This document shows positions 8,851-15,481 of a stretch of DNA of 43,475 nucleotides, one piece after another. Location: positions 1 through 43,475 of the forward strand of contig NZ_FNGS01000014.1 of the NCBI RefSeq assembly GCF_900103285.1. The letters run 5' to 3'. The number at the start of each line of letters is the position of its first letter. Position 1 is the stretch's first letter. The notes under the pieces were generated by a model that made no database searches, was not told where the DNA came from, and saw nothing but the letters and a program-made list of their open reading frames with translations. The translations under genes were made by a program, and so were the position numbers. The stretch comes from Siphonobacter aquaeclarae. GTDB taxonomy: Bacteria > Bacteroidota > Bacteroidia > Cytophagales > Spirosomataceae.

Positions 8851-11535
8851 ATGAAAAAATTAATACGTCTGACGAGCATAACAATGCTTGTTCACCTGAT
8901 CTATTTGTCCTTGCCTGCTTTGGGAGAAGGCAATCCAATACTAATTGAGGGATTACCTCAATCGCAAATGCTTACTGAGGCGGCCTCCGGAGTGCCGGGT
9001 GTCCTGCATGTATTTGCACATGGGTGTCCTGGAGAACTCTGGCTCGATGGGGAGTGGGCAGATGCCGTCGCCATTGCCACAAAATTCCGCGACACCCGTC
9101 ATCCTTTGGCGATCTGGGGTTGTGAGTTCGGAAAGGGGGACAAAGGCAGGCAGGCCGTTAGCTACCTTGCCCGCGTGTTGGGGGTTCCTGTTTCCGCTTC
9201 TGACGATATCACCGGAGCCGGCGGCGACTGGGAGCTGGAAGTCGGACCTCGGCTGGCCGTCAAACTCTCAGGCTATCCCGAAACCCTCCAGTGCCCTTCG
9301 TCCCCCACAGCCGACGATCCTGATACTGACGGCGACGGCATCCTTGATAGCCAGGATTTCGACGATGATAACGATGGCGTTCCTGACATTATGGAAGGTT
9401 TAACAACCAGCGGCAACTCGATCTTCAACGGCAATTTCGGAACCAACGGTACCTCTGGAAGCAATACTAACGGGTGGTCGGGAAACATTACCGGCTACGG
9501 GAGAACAGGCTGGGCCGCTCAGGGTGGTGGAGCCGGGACGTACGAGGATAACGCCAGCGCCTCAAATCTGTACCAAAATAATGTTGTCTTCAAGAGCACT
9601 GTTTCTCCGGCGCAGACAGCTACCTTTTCCGTTAGGGTAAACGCGAGCAATACGAGCGCGGGAGCGGGCGTAACTGTAGCCAATTCATATGGCTATCTGG
9701 ATTTTTATCTCGGAACGGTAAGGATTTTCAGGGTATCTAATGCCGCAAGCGGTAGCCTCAATACTACAACAGCTACTATTACAAATATTGATGCTACTGT
9801 TGTTCAGACTCTGGCCGTGAATGGCAATCCCAGCAGCCGGAGTTTTCCAACGGGAACAACTTATGCTTCTATTGTCGTAACTGTTAAGACTGCATCGCTA
9901 CCGATAAAAGGACAAGTGATCGCCCAATTTATTTCGGGGGCAGACGATTTTAACGTCGACGATTTCTCTTACACCTACCAGACGGGTATCGATACAGATG
10001 GCGATGGCATCCCGAATTACAAAGATCTCGATAGCGACAATGACGGCATCCCTGACGCCATAGAAGGCTGTGGAAACACCTCCGTCAGCCTGGATGCCAG
10101 TTGCCGTGTCACTTACAATGCGGCCACTGACGTCGACGGTTCCGATGCCGGCACCTGCAAGGATGGGTTGCCCGTTTCTACCTGCCCAACACCGCTCGAT
10201 ACTGACGGTGACGGTACGCCAGACTTTCTCGATACTGATAGCGACAACGACGGATGTGCTGATTTCAAGGAAGCAGGGCTGACCGCGGCACCCGTCTATA
10301 GCAGCGACGTCACCGGACTGACCAACGCCGCGTGCCACAAACCTGCCAATACCAACTGGATCAACGCATCCGCGAGTCCGGCTTGTATGCCTCCCGCCGC
10401 TGCTGATGATTCCAGTACCGGCAATACACCCAACACTGATGTCTCCGTCAATCTCCTGATCAATGACAAGCGGTCGGATGGCACACAGGCCAACATATCA
10501 AATACCTCCGTCACGCTCACTACTACCGGTTTACCCGTCGGCAGTACCCTCTCCGGCAATACCGTCACCGTGCCCAGTCAGGGTACCTGGACCTATGATC
10601 CGGCGACTGGTAATCTCACTTTTGATCCCCAAACCGGCTTCATCGGCAATCCCTCGACGCTCACTTATACCCTGACTGAGACCAGCACAGGCCTGACCGA
10701 CAATGCGACGGTTTCCGTTACCTACAAACCCACTCCTCCCGTGGCTTCCGATGACAGGGGCTCGGCCGATATGACAGGCTCAAATGTGACGATTAACATC
10801 CTGACGAATGATTCCCTGGCTACTGGCAATCCAGCGTCCCCGACCACAACCTCTGTAACCCTCACCACAACAGGGTTGCCCGCAGGTAGCACACTCCTCG
10901 ACAATACTGTAACCGTACCAGGACAAGGAGCCTGGACTTATAATCCCGCCTCAGGCCAAATCACCTTCGATCCCGAAACCGGCTTTAACGATGATCCTAC
11001 TCCGCTCACCTATATCCTGACCGAGACCAGCACAGGTTTGACCGACAATGCCACTGTTACCGTGCATTACCTGGCAAGGCTTCCGGATTCATTTCCCGAC
11101 CTCACTCCGTCTCAATTCTTCACTTCACTACAACTGAAAACGGCACAGTCGGTCGACTATGTCGTCGGTATCAGCAACGTCGGACCTACAGCCACTACTG
11201 GACAATTCGAGTTTTTCGTCACCCGATTCGGTACGGCGACAGGTCTTACCATGACACTGAAGACTTCCGCAACGGCCGTCATCGACGGAGAGACCTTTAA
11301 CCTGGAAAATGATGCCTTTGATGTCACCCAGGAAACAACGCGATTCCGCTTTGTTTCAAAACCTGGCATTGTTATACCATCCCTGGCCGTCAAGTTCATC
11401 GGATTTACCATCTCACGCTCAGGCGGAACCAACGGTACCCTCAACAATACGGTCACCATTACCAACGGTACCGGAGGCGGCGAAACACCCACTAACAACA
11501 ACGCCATTGCCAATCCTCTCACCAAAATCCCCTAA
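8851..11535 (+). CDS. Secreted DUF4347 / thrombospondin-3 / CshA-repeat surface protein
   Basis: An 894-residue exported protein. A signal peptide (MKKLIRLTSITMLVHLIYLS..) is followed by a DUF4347-like domain at about residues 28-135 with HVFAHGCPGELWLDGEW and LAIWGCEFG. Three thrombospondin type 3 clusters of the DTDGDGIxDxxDxDxDNDG kind follow, at about 158-182, 379-406 and 449-476, and these are expected to bind calcium. A carbohydrate-binding-like beta domain lies between the first two. Two CshA-type fibril repeats follow (about 517-627 and 629-738), and then a DUF11-like beta domain to the end. It has no T9SS sorting domain, unlike its paralogue at the start of the window. The next gene begins 2 bases after its stop and does carry one, so the two are probably translated together and may act as one surface complex. 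The role is likely adhesion, with a possible enzymatic N-terminus. Confidence 0.85.
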   Translation: MKKLIRLTSITMLVHLIYLSLPALGEGNPILIEGLPQSQMLTEAASGVPGVLHVFAHGCPGELWLDGEWADAVAIATKFRDTRHPLAIWGCEFGKGDKGRQAVSYLARVLGVPVSASDDITGAGGDWELEVGPRLAVKLSGYPETLQCPSSPTADDPDTDGDGILDSQDFDDDNDGVPDIMEGLTTSGNSIFNGNFGTNGTSGSNTNGWSGNITGYGRTGWAAQGGGAGTYEDNASASNLYQNNVVFKSTVSPAQTATFSVRVNASNTSAGAGVTVANSYGYLDFYLGTVRIFRVSNAASGSLNTTTATITNIDATVVQTLAVNGNPSSRSFPTGTTYASIVVTVKTASLPIKGQVIAQFISGADDFNVDDFSYTYQTGIDTDGDGIPNYKDLDSDNDGIPDAIEGCGNTSVSLDASCRVTYNAATDVDGSDAGTCKDGLPVSTCPTPLDTDGDGTPDFLDTDSDNDGCADFKEAGLTAAPVYSSDVTGLTNAACHKPANTNWINASASPACMPPAAADDSSTGNTPNTDVSVNLLINDKRSDGTQANISNTSVTLTTTGLPVGSTLSGNTVTVPSQGTWTYDPATGNLTFDPQTGFIGNPSTLTYTLTETSTGLTDNATVSVTYKPTPPVASDDRGSADMTGSNVTINILTNDSLATGNPASPTTTSVTLTTTGLPAGSTLLDNTVTVPGQGAWTYNPASGQITFDPETGFNDDPTPLTYILTETSTGLTDNATVTVHYLARLPDSFPDLTPSQFFTSLQLKTAQSVDYVVGISNVGPTATTGQFEFFVTRFGTATGLTMTLKTSATAVIDGETFNLENDAFDVTQETTRFRFVSKPGIVIPSLAVKFIGFTISRSGGTNGTLNNTVTITNGTGGGETPTNNNAIANPLTKIP

Positions 11536-11537
11536 CC

Positions 11538-12596
11538 ATGCGCTTCCTGCTCAGACATCTCCTGCTTGTCCTGCTCCTGCTCTCCGCGTCTTCACGTCTG
11601 TGGGCTCAATCCGGTGACCTCGAGGTCGTATCGATTGATCCGGTCCCGGCCACCCTGGGTGTTGGCGCTCCCGGGGAGCTATTGCTTGTTGTGAATCAGA
11701 ACGGCCCCGGTACGCTACCTACGGGATCCGCCCGGGTGACCATTACCATCAATACGACCGTCATCAACTGGCAAACGCCGTTTGCCATTACGGATGGTTG
11801 CGGCAGCCTCTGGAGCGTATTCACGACGACAGTAAACCCTACCACCACTACCATTCAGATCCGGAACAGCCAGCCACTCCCCATCGGAACGCAATGTGAG
11901 ATTCATCTGCCGATCAGGGGTATGGTTGTCGGTTCTGCCGACGTGACCGTAGGTTCCACCGTGCTGGGCCCGGGTGTCAGCGATCCCCTCGGGACAAATC
12001 AGTCGGCTACTACAGTTGTTCTCGTGGAAGCGCCTACCCCTGTTACCCTGGCAGCCTTCCAGGCAAAAGCCAGCGGAAATAACGTCTATCTCGAATGGAT
12101 TACGTCTGCCGAGCGCAACAATGCTTTTTTCGATGTACTTCATTCTTTCGACGGCAAAACCTTTGAGTCCATCGGACAGGTTGCCGGAAACGGCACTTCC
12201 AACCAACGGCATATCTATGATTTCATCCACCAGACCCCGGACAAGACACATATTCACTACTACCGCCTGCGGCAAGTCGACCTGGACGGCGCTTATCAAC
12301 TTTCCGGAATCAAATCGGTGCAGTTTGATGGCTATACAGGCATTGCACTCTCGGCCTACACCGATCCGGCACGAAACGTTAAGGCAGTGGTTGTATATGG
12401 CGATGACCGCCTGGCCGCGGCAGCTACCCTGTCACTGCTTGATCTGAACGGAAGACCTCTGGCAACCCAGCCGGTACAACTTCAGAAAGGAAGGAATCAG
12501 GTAACCTTCCCTTCCGCCGGACTCAGTTCCGGACTCTATCTGGTGCGGTTCGAAAATGAAGCAAGACCTGCCTCGGTGCGCGTTATTATTCCGTAA
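11538..12596 (+). CDS. T9SS-sorted surface protein, partner of the upstream adhesin
   Basis: A 352-residue exported protein. It has a strong signal peptide (RHLLLVLLLLSASSRLWAQ), a DUF11-like beta domain (about residues 25-160), a fibronectin-like module opening with TPVTLAAFQA at about 168 and containing YYRLRQVDLDG, and a C-terminal type A T9SS sorting domain over the last 75 residues (LSLLDLNGRPL, GLSSGLYLVRFEN). It starts 2 bases after the stop of the 894-residue gene, so the two form a tight operon. The order of modules repeats the C-terminal part of the single-chain adhesin at 1-777. This suggests that the pair is a split version of that architecture. A strong terminator follows. Confidence 0.88.
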   Translation: MRFLLRHLLLVLLLLSASSRLWAQSGDLEVVSIDPVPATLGVGAPGELLLVVNQNGPGTLPTGSARVTITINTTVINWQTPFAITDGCGSLWSVFTTTVNPTTTTIQIRNSQPLPIGTQCEIHLPIRGMVVGSADVTVGSTVLGPGVSDPLGTNQSATTVVLVEAPTPVTLAAFQAKASGNNVYLEWITSAERNNAFFDVLHSFDGKTFESIGQVAGNGTSNQRHIYDFIHQTPDKTHIHYYRLRQVDLDGAYQLSGIKSVQFDGYTGIALSAYTDPARNVKAVVVYGDDRLAAAATLSLLDLNGRPLATQPVQLQKGRNQVTFPSAGLSSGLYLVRFENEARPASVRVIIP

Positions 12597-12615
12597 ATCA
12601 ACTCTAAAAAGTGTT

Positions 12616-12650
12616 AACGGCCTCCTATCCAAATGATAAGAGGCCGTTTT
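12616..12650 (+). terminator. Operon-end intrinsic terminator
   Basis: A 9-bp perfect stem (AACGGCCTC / GAGGCCGTT) with a 15-base loop lies 19 bases after the stop of the T9SS partner gene and runs into TTTT. It closes the surface operon. Confidence 0.85.
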
Positions 12651-12761
12651 GGCATGACAACACATGCTCTGATAGGAGGATTTGGAGTCTTGTTAAATGG
12701 CGACTGAAACTTGGGTGGTAAATCATCCGCCCCCCCATCATGCTAGATGAACCAACAGCTC

Positions 12762-12911
12762 CTACCTTTGCTTTTCCTGCACCATCTCAATCCTCTCATT
12801 CTTGGCTTGCCAGACATAGTCAACGTAATTCTGATATAGGATGTCACCTGCTTTTGGACAGGTCAAGCAGTAACTGTAGCAAAGGAAAACGATAAAAGTA
12901 TTTTGATTGAA
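12762..12911 (-). pseudogene. Minus-strand coding relic
   Basis: An open frame of 50 codons on the minus strand has no ATG but strongly protein-like content, ending with the charged helix-like stretch VWQAKNERIEMVQEKQR before a TAG. The start appears lost. It lies between the surface operon and the mobile-element scar. No family is recognised. The rest of 12651-13116 shows nothing else that I can support. Confidence 0.3.
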
Positions 12912-13116
12912 CTATTTCTGGCAAATTTCTCCGTGAGGACGTTGGCCTAGTTAACCACATTTAAACATTCTCTGCTTTGTCTCTCAAAATCAACGTTTTG
13001 TGAGACGGTAACTCTAATTAATCAGTTGTCATAATACCATAGTCGCATCGACGAGGTATATTTTTAAAAGTTCCAGATATATTCGATATTGGTTTTGCCA
13101 TTGACAGGCAAGTGGT

Positions 13117-13142
13117 TTTCGAAAAAATGATGTTTTTCGAAA
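13117..13142. promoter_or_regulatory. Perfect palindrome upstream of the HTH gene, candidate operator
   Basis: The arms TTTCGAAAAA and TTTTTCGAAA form a perfect 10-bp inverted repeat around a 6-base centre (ATGATG), 59 bases before the ATG of the excisionase-like gene at 13201. There is no T-run beyond the dyad, so an operator is more likely than a terminator. Confidence 0.45.
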
Positions 13143-13200
13143 TTATTTTCACCATATATTCTTTCGCTTCTGATTGAGACACATATAATTTACTCTTTCC

Positions 13201-13470
13201 ATGCAAGTCATCTGCCTCGAAGAAGCCGCCTTCTATGAATTAGTCGAGCAGGTCGTTGCCCGTCTGAAGGAAACAAATCAGCAGAATGTTGACAAATGGA
13301 TTGACGACGACGAAGCCATGAGGTTGCTCGGGATCAAATCCAAGACCACGCTCCAGAAGCTTAGGGACGAAGGAAAAATTAGTTTCTCACAGCCGCAGAA
13401 GAAGATCATTCTCTACGACCGTGACTCCATCGATCGTTATCTCACTCAACACGCACGAAATACTTTCTAG
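13201..13470 (+). CDS. Excisionase/MerR-like helix-turn-helix protein
   Basis: A small 89-residue DNA-binding protein. The N-terminal helix (residues 8-25, FYELVEQVVARLKE) is followed by a winged helix-turn-helix of the HTH_17 kind at about 33-80: W(I)DDDEAMRLLGIKSKTTLQ, LRDEGKISF, and a tyrosine-rich wing ending DSIDRYL. Proteins of this form are common on Bacteroidota integrative elements, where they act as excisionases or local repressors. It is followed after 2 bases by another small gene, so the two are co-transcribed. A palindrome 59 bases upstream is a candidate self-regulation site. No integrase is left nearby, so if it was an excisionase it is now an orphan. Confidence 0.8.
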   Translation: MQVICLEEAAFYELVEQVVARLKETNQQNVDKWIDDDEAMRLLGIKSKTTLQKLRDEGKISFSQPQKKIILYDRDSIDRYLTQHARNTF

Positions 13471-13472
13471 CT

Positions 13473-13733
13473 ATGGAAGATCAGAACAACACTCCTGATC
13501 CGCGCTACGTGCGTGGGTTCAACGATGGCTATCTCTTCACCAAATACCTGCCGGAGCTAGCGGAGAAACTCTCTCAGGCGGAAGCCAAAACACCTCGGAT
13601 GGAAGGCTTTGCGGATGGAAGGAAAGAATATTTAGCCGAAAAGGCCAGAGACAAATTTCCGGACTGGCTTAAAGGCGACCGTCAGGAGCGACCATCGACA
13701 AAAGACAAAGGAAAAGATCTCGACAAATCTTGA
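13473..13733 (+). CDS. Small hypothetical protein, operon partner of the HTH gene
   Basis: An 86-residue, highly charged soluble protein with no recognised domain. The N-terminus contains DPRYVRGFNDGYLFTKYLPE, and a second FADGRKEY motif near residue 47 echoes the first (G-F-N/A-D-G). The C-terminus is lysine- and aspartate-rich (KDKGKDLDK). It starts 2 bases after the HTH gene, and that spacing suggests coupled translation. Its last 52 bases overlap the 3' end of the truncated recombinase on the other strand, which marks an old junction. The function is unknown. Confidence 0.6.
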   Translation: MEDQNNTPDPRYVRGFNDGYLFTKYLPELAEKLSQAEAKTPRMEGFADGRKEYLAEKARDKFPDWLKGDRQERPSTKDKGKDLDKS

Positions 13734-14127
13734 CGGGTTAATCTGCTATTTCTCCCGATCACCGATCTCTTTTGCTCTTCGGCGACTGCAGCGAGAATGT
13801 GGATGGTAAACCGGTTGGCATGTGGATTATCGACAACGATGATCTCCACATCCGATTTGACAATACCTGCAATCTCTTCGACGTCCCTGCCCAGTCTGTC
13901 CAGTCTGGCAACAATCAGTGCAACCTGTCGTTGACGGCATCTGTGCAACGCCTCCTGCAAACCGGGACGATCCTTTCGCGTTGACTTTACCTCTATCACT
14001 TCATCGATCAAACAAAGTTCTCCAAGCCGACAATAGCCATGTACAGCCTGAGCTGCGCTTCAAGCCCCAACCCACTTCTACCTTGACGGGAAGTAGAAAC
14101 GCGGTAGTACGCGATAGTCTCTTTCAT
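13682..14127 (-). pseudogene. Serine recombinase (resolvase/invertase family), frameshifted and C-terminally truncated
   Basis: The N-terminal part starts at the ATG at 14127 and reads MKETIAYYRVSTSRQGRSG, with the catalytic serine at residue 11 inside the family motif Y-x-R-V-S-T. After GLGLEAQLR the frame is lost near base 14048, where one base appears missing from a short G run. It continues in the next phase with AVHGYCRLGELCLIDEVIEV, then ARLDRLGRDV and AAVAEEQKR, all classic resolvase-domain positions. Homology stops at about 13745. The E helix, the DNA-binding domain and anything beyond are missing and replaced by the 3' end of the neighbouring gene. The result is a dead site-specific recombinase. 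One inserted base would restore the catalytic domain. Confidence 0.8.
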
Positions 14128-14134
14128 GAAAAAC

Positions 14135-14177
14135 AACGGTCCTGTTCAGCAGTAAACGACCGTTTATATTTGAACAG
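14135..14177. promoter_or_regulatory. Two interlocked dyads upstream of the recombinase relic, res-like
   Basis: AACGGTC (14135-14141) pairs with GACCGTT (14158-14164), and the directly adjacent CTGTTCA (14142-14148) pairs with TGAACAG (14171-14177). Both have perfect 7-bp arms, spanning 30 and 36 bases. They lie within 50 bases of the recombinase start. Resolvases usually bind dyads of about this size next to their own gene, so this may be a res/crossover remnant. Confidence 0.35.
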
Positions 14178-14271
14178 ATTTTCGTTAAAGAAAGGTTACC
14201 GTCCGCCAAAGCAACCTGATTATCAATAAATTATAGTTTCATTGATGGATCAGACTGACTGATTTCTGACT

Positions 14272-14308
14272 GGGAGTAAACGATGGTTTACTCCCGAACA
14301 AATTCGGG
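14272..14308 (+). repeat. Overlapping, mutually exclusive hairpins
   Basis: GGGAGTAAAC and GTTTACTCCC form a perfect 10-bp stem with a GATG loop (14272-14295). The last bases of that stem also belong to a second hairpin, CCCGAA-CAAA-TTCGGG (14293-14308), followed a few bases later by TATTTTTTT. Only one can form at a time, as in an attenuator. It precedes the transposase relic and may be part of the element's own control or its end. Confidence 0.5.
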
Positions 14309-14335
14309 GAAGAATATTTTTTTGGCTGGGGGTAA

Positions 14336-15063
14336 CTCCGTCAAACCCTAAGCAGTGCAAGCATCCGAACGAGGTCGTTTTTCCAGCCAGATCACATCCT
14401 GGAAGAAGTTCAGCGTATTCACCGAACGATACCATGCATCGGAACGGCCGAATTATTAGAGGTTGTGCGGGATTTTTTTCGGCGTCACCAGCTTAAACTT
14501 GGGCGCTATAAACTGCATAAGATGCTTAAAGACAATAAGATGCTGTCTCACAAGAAAAGCAAGCGCGTTAAGACAACTGATTCGGAGCATTGTTTTTACA
14601 AATACCCCAACGGGGCCAAAACACCTGCCCGATCGTCCCAACAGTCTTTTGGGTCGCCGATATGACTTATATTCCACTGGGTTCGGTTTTCATTTACCTA
14701 TCCGTGATCATGGTACATATTTCCGTAAAATAGTCGAATGGCTTCTGAACAAAACAATGGCAGCCAAAGGCGCTGTGCAGGCCCTAGAAATGGCGCTGCA
14801 AGCGCGTGGCGAAACTGACGGTGCTCTGTTGCATCATTCCGACCCGGCCGTCCAATACTGCTCCTGGCGATATGTCGATCTGCTCCGAAACAACCATATC
14901 GCCGTCAGCATGACCAAAGCGGAGACACAAATGGAAATGCCATGGCTGAACCCGTTTTCTGAACCCTCAAGGAAGATTTTGCCCTCCGGGGCATCCTTTC
15001 TTTTCTGCGGCAAAAGACGCTACTCGTGACTCCATTCACCTCTATAACAGTACGCGGCCATAG
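14336..15063 (+). pseudogene. IS3-family transposase (OrfB) relic
   Basis: Homology to the IS3-family OrfB integrase runs across all three plus-strand frames. The first frame (14336-14665) holds the N-terminal helical region with LGRYKLHKMLKDNKML and KRVKTTDSEH. Another holds VFWVADMTYIPLGS (first aspartate, codon at 14659). A third holds FRKIVEWLLNKTMAAKGAVQ and LLHHSDPAVQYCS (second aspartate, 14841). The last has NAMAEPVF with the glutamate at 14948, then an in-frame stop and TLKEDF. The D-to-E distance of about 35 codons fits the family. Several frameshifts and at least one nonsense codon make it non-functional. The end, SIHLYNSTRP, sits just before 15061. Terminal repeats and OrfA are not recognisable. 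Confidence 0.8.
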
Positions 15064-15120
15064 ATTGCCTTTTGTCAGGAATATGCGTTCAGCCTGCATT
15101 TTGAAACATTCTGCAAAGTT

Positions 15121-15141
15121 GCCTCCCCTATAAGGGGTGGC
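15121..15141. repeat. Hairpin at the right edge of the IS relic
   Basis: GCC-T-CCCCT-ATA-AGGGG-T-GGC is a near-perfect dyad with one T/T mismatch, 58 bases after the transposase relic ends. No T-run follows. It may be part of the old insertion-sequence terminus. Confidence 0.35.
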
Positions 15142-15302
15142 TACAGACTCAATTTCTTCGGCGAACAGCTAATATTAACCAGTTGGGATATCGCATAAGC
15201 ATATTGATATATTATCCCTGTCGATAATAGCTGGCATCTTCCGCTTCTGGCAAAATGAGAAGTAAAAATGTTGTACCTATGTTGTACCAAGAATTTCAGG
15301 GA

Positions 15303-15335
15303 ACAAAAAAGCCTGCGTTTCAGAAACGTAGGCTT
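15303..15335 (-). terminator. Terminator after tRNA-Ser
   Basis: A 13-bp stem with one G/T pair (AAGCCTGCGTTTC / GAAACGTAGGCTT) is followed on the minus strand by TTTTTTG. It begins 11 bases after the mature 3' end of the tRNA and ends the minus-strand transcription unit. Confidence 0.85.
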
Positions 15336-15346
15336 ACTTTTTCTTG

Positions 15347-15434
15347 CAGAGAGGAAGGGATTCGAACCCTCGATACCCTTTAGGGGTATACACACTTTCC
15401 AGGCGTGCTCCTTCAACCACTCGGACACCTCTCT
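15347..15434 (-). tRNA. tRNA-Ser(GGA)
   Basis: On the minus strand the sequence folds as a class II tRNA. It has a 7-bp acceptor stem (AGAGAGG / CCTCTCT, discriminator G), a D-arm with GTCCGAGTGG, an anticodon loop CTGGAAA giving anticodon GGA, a long variable arm (TACCCCTAAAGGGTA) and a T-arm GGTTCGAATCC. CCA is not encoded; CAA follows the discriminator. It lies only 47 bases after the asparaginase stop with no evident terminator or promoter between, so it is probably co-transcribed with that operon. Its 3' end faces the mobile-element region. Confidence 0.95.
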
Positions 15435-15481
15435 TTGTGTTTGGGGCCGCAATATACACACAAAAAAGCCCCTTACGCAAG

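Larger units (their letters stand above)
13201..15145. mobile_element. Degraded mobile-element region beside tRNA-Ser
   Basis: This interval collects an excisionase-like gene and its partner, a dead serine recombinase and an IS3 transposase relic, and ends about 200 bases from the 3' end of tRNA-Ser. Such clustering beside a tRNA is typical of an integration hot spot. No copy of the tRNA 3' end was found inside the region by eye, so attachment sites are not defined and the outer borders are approximate. Confidence 0.5.

Noticed and set aside
8681-8938. 85-aa minus-strand frame
   Set aside because: It overlaps the start of the secreted adhesin, has no protein character and no homology pattern.
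14463-15029. 188-aa continuous frame as an intact transposase
   Set aside because: Only its second half aligns with the IS3 transposase. The first half is out of frame, and the first aspartate motif is in another phase, so it is a relic.
15338-15440. A tRNA-end attachment repeat within the mobile region
   Set aside because: I looked for a second copy of the T-arm and 3' end between 12600 and 15340 and found none, so no att site is claimed.
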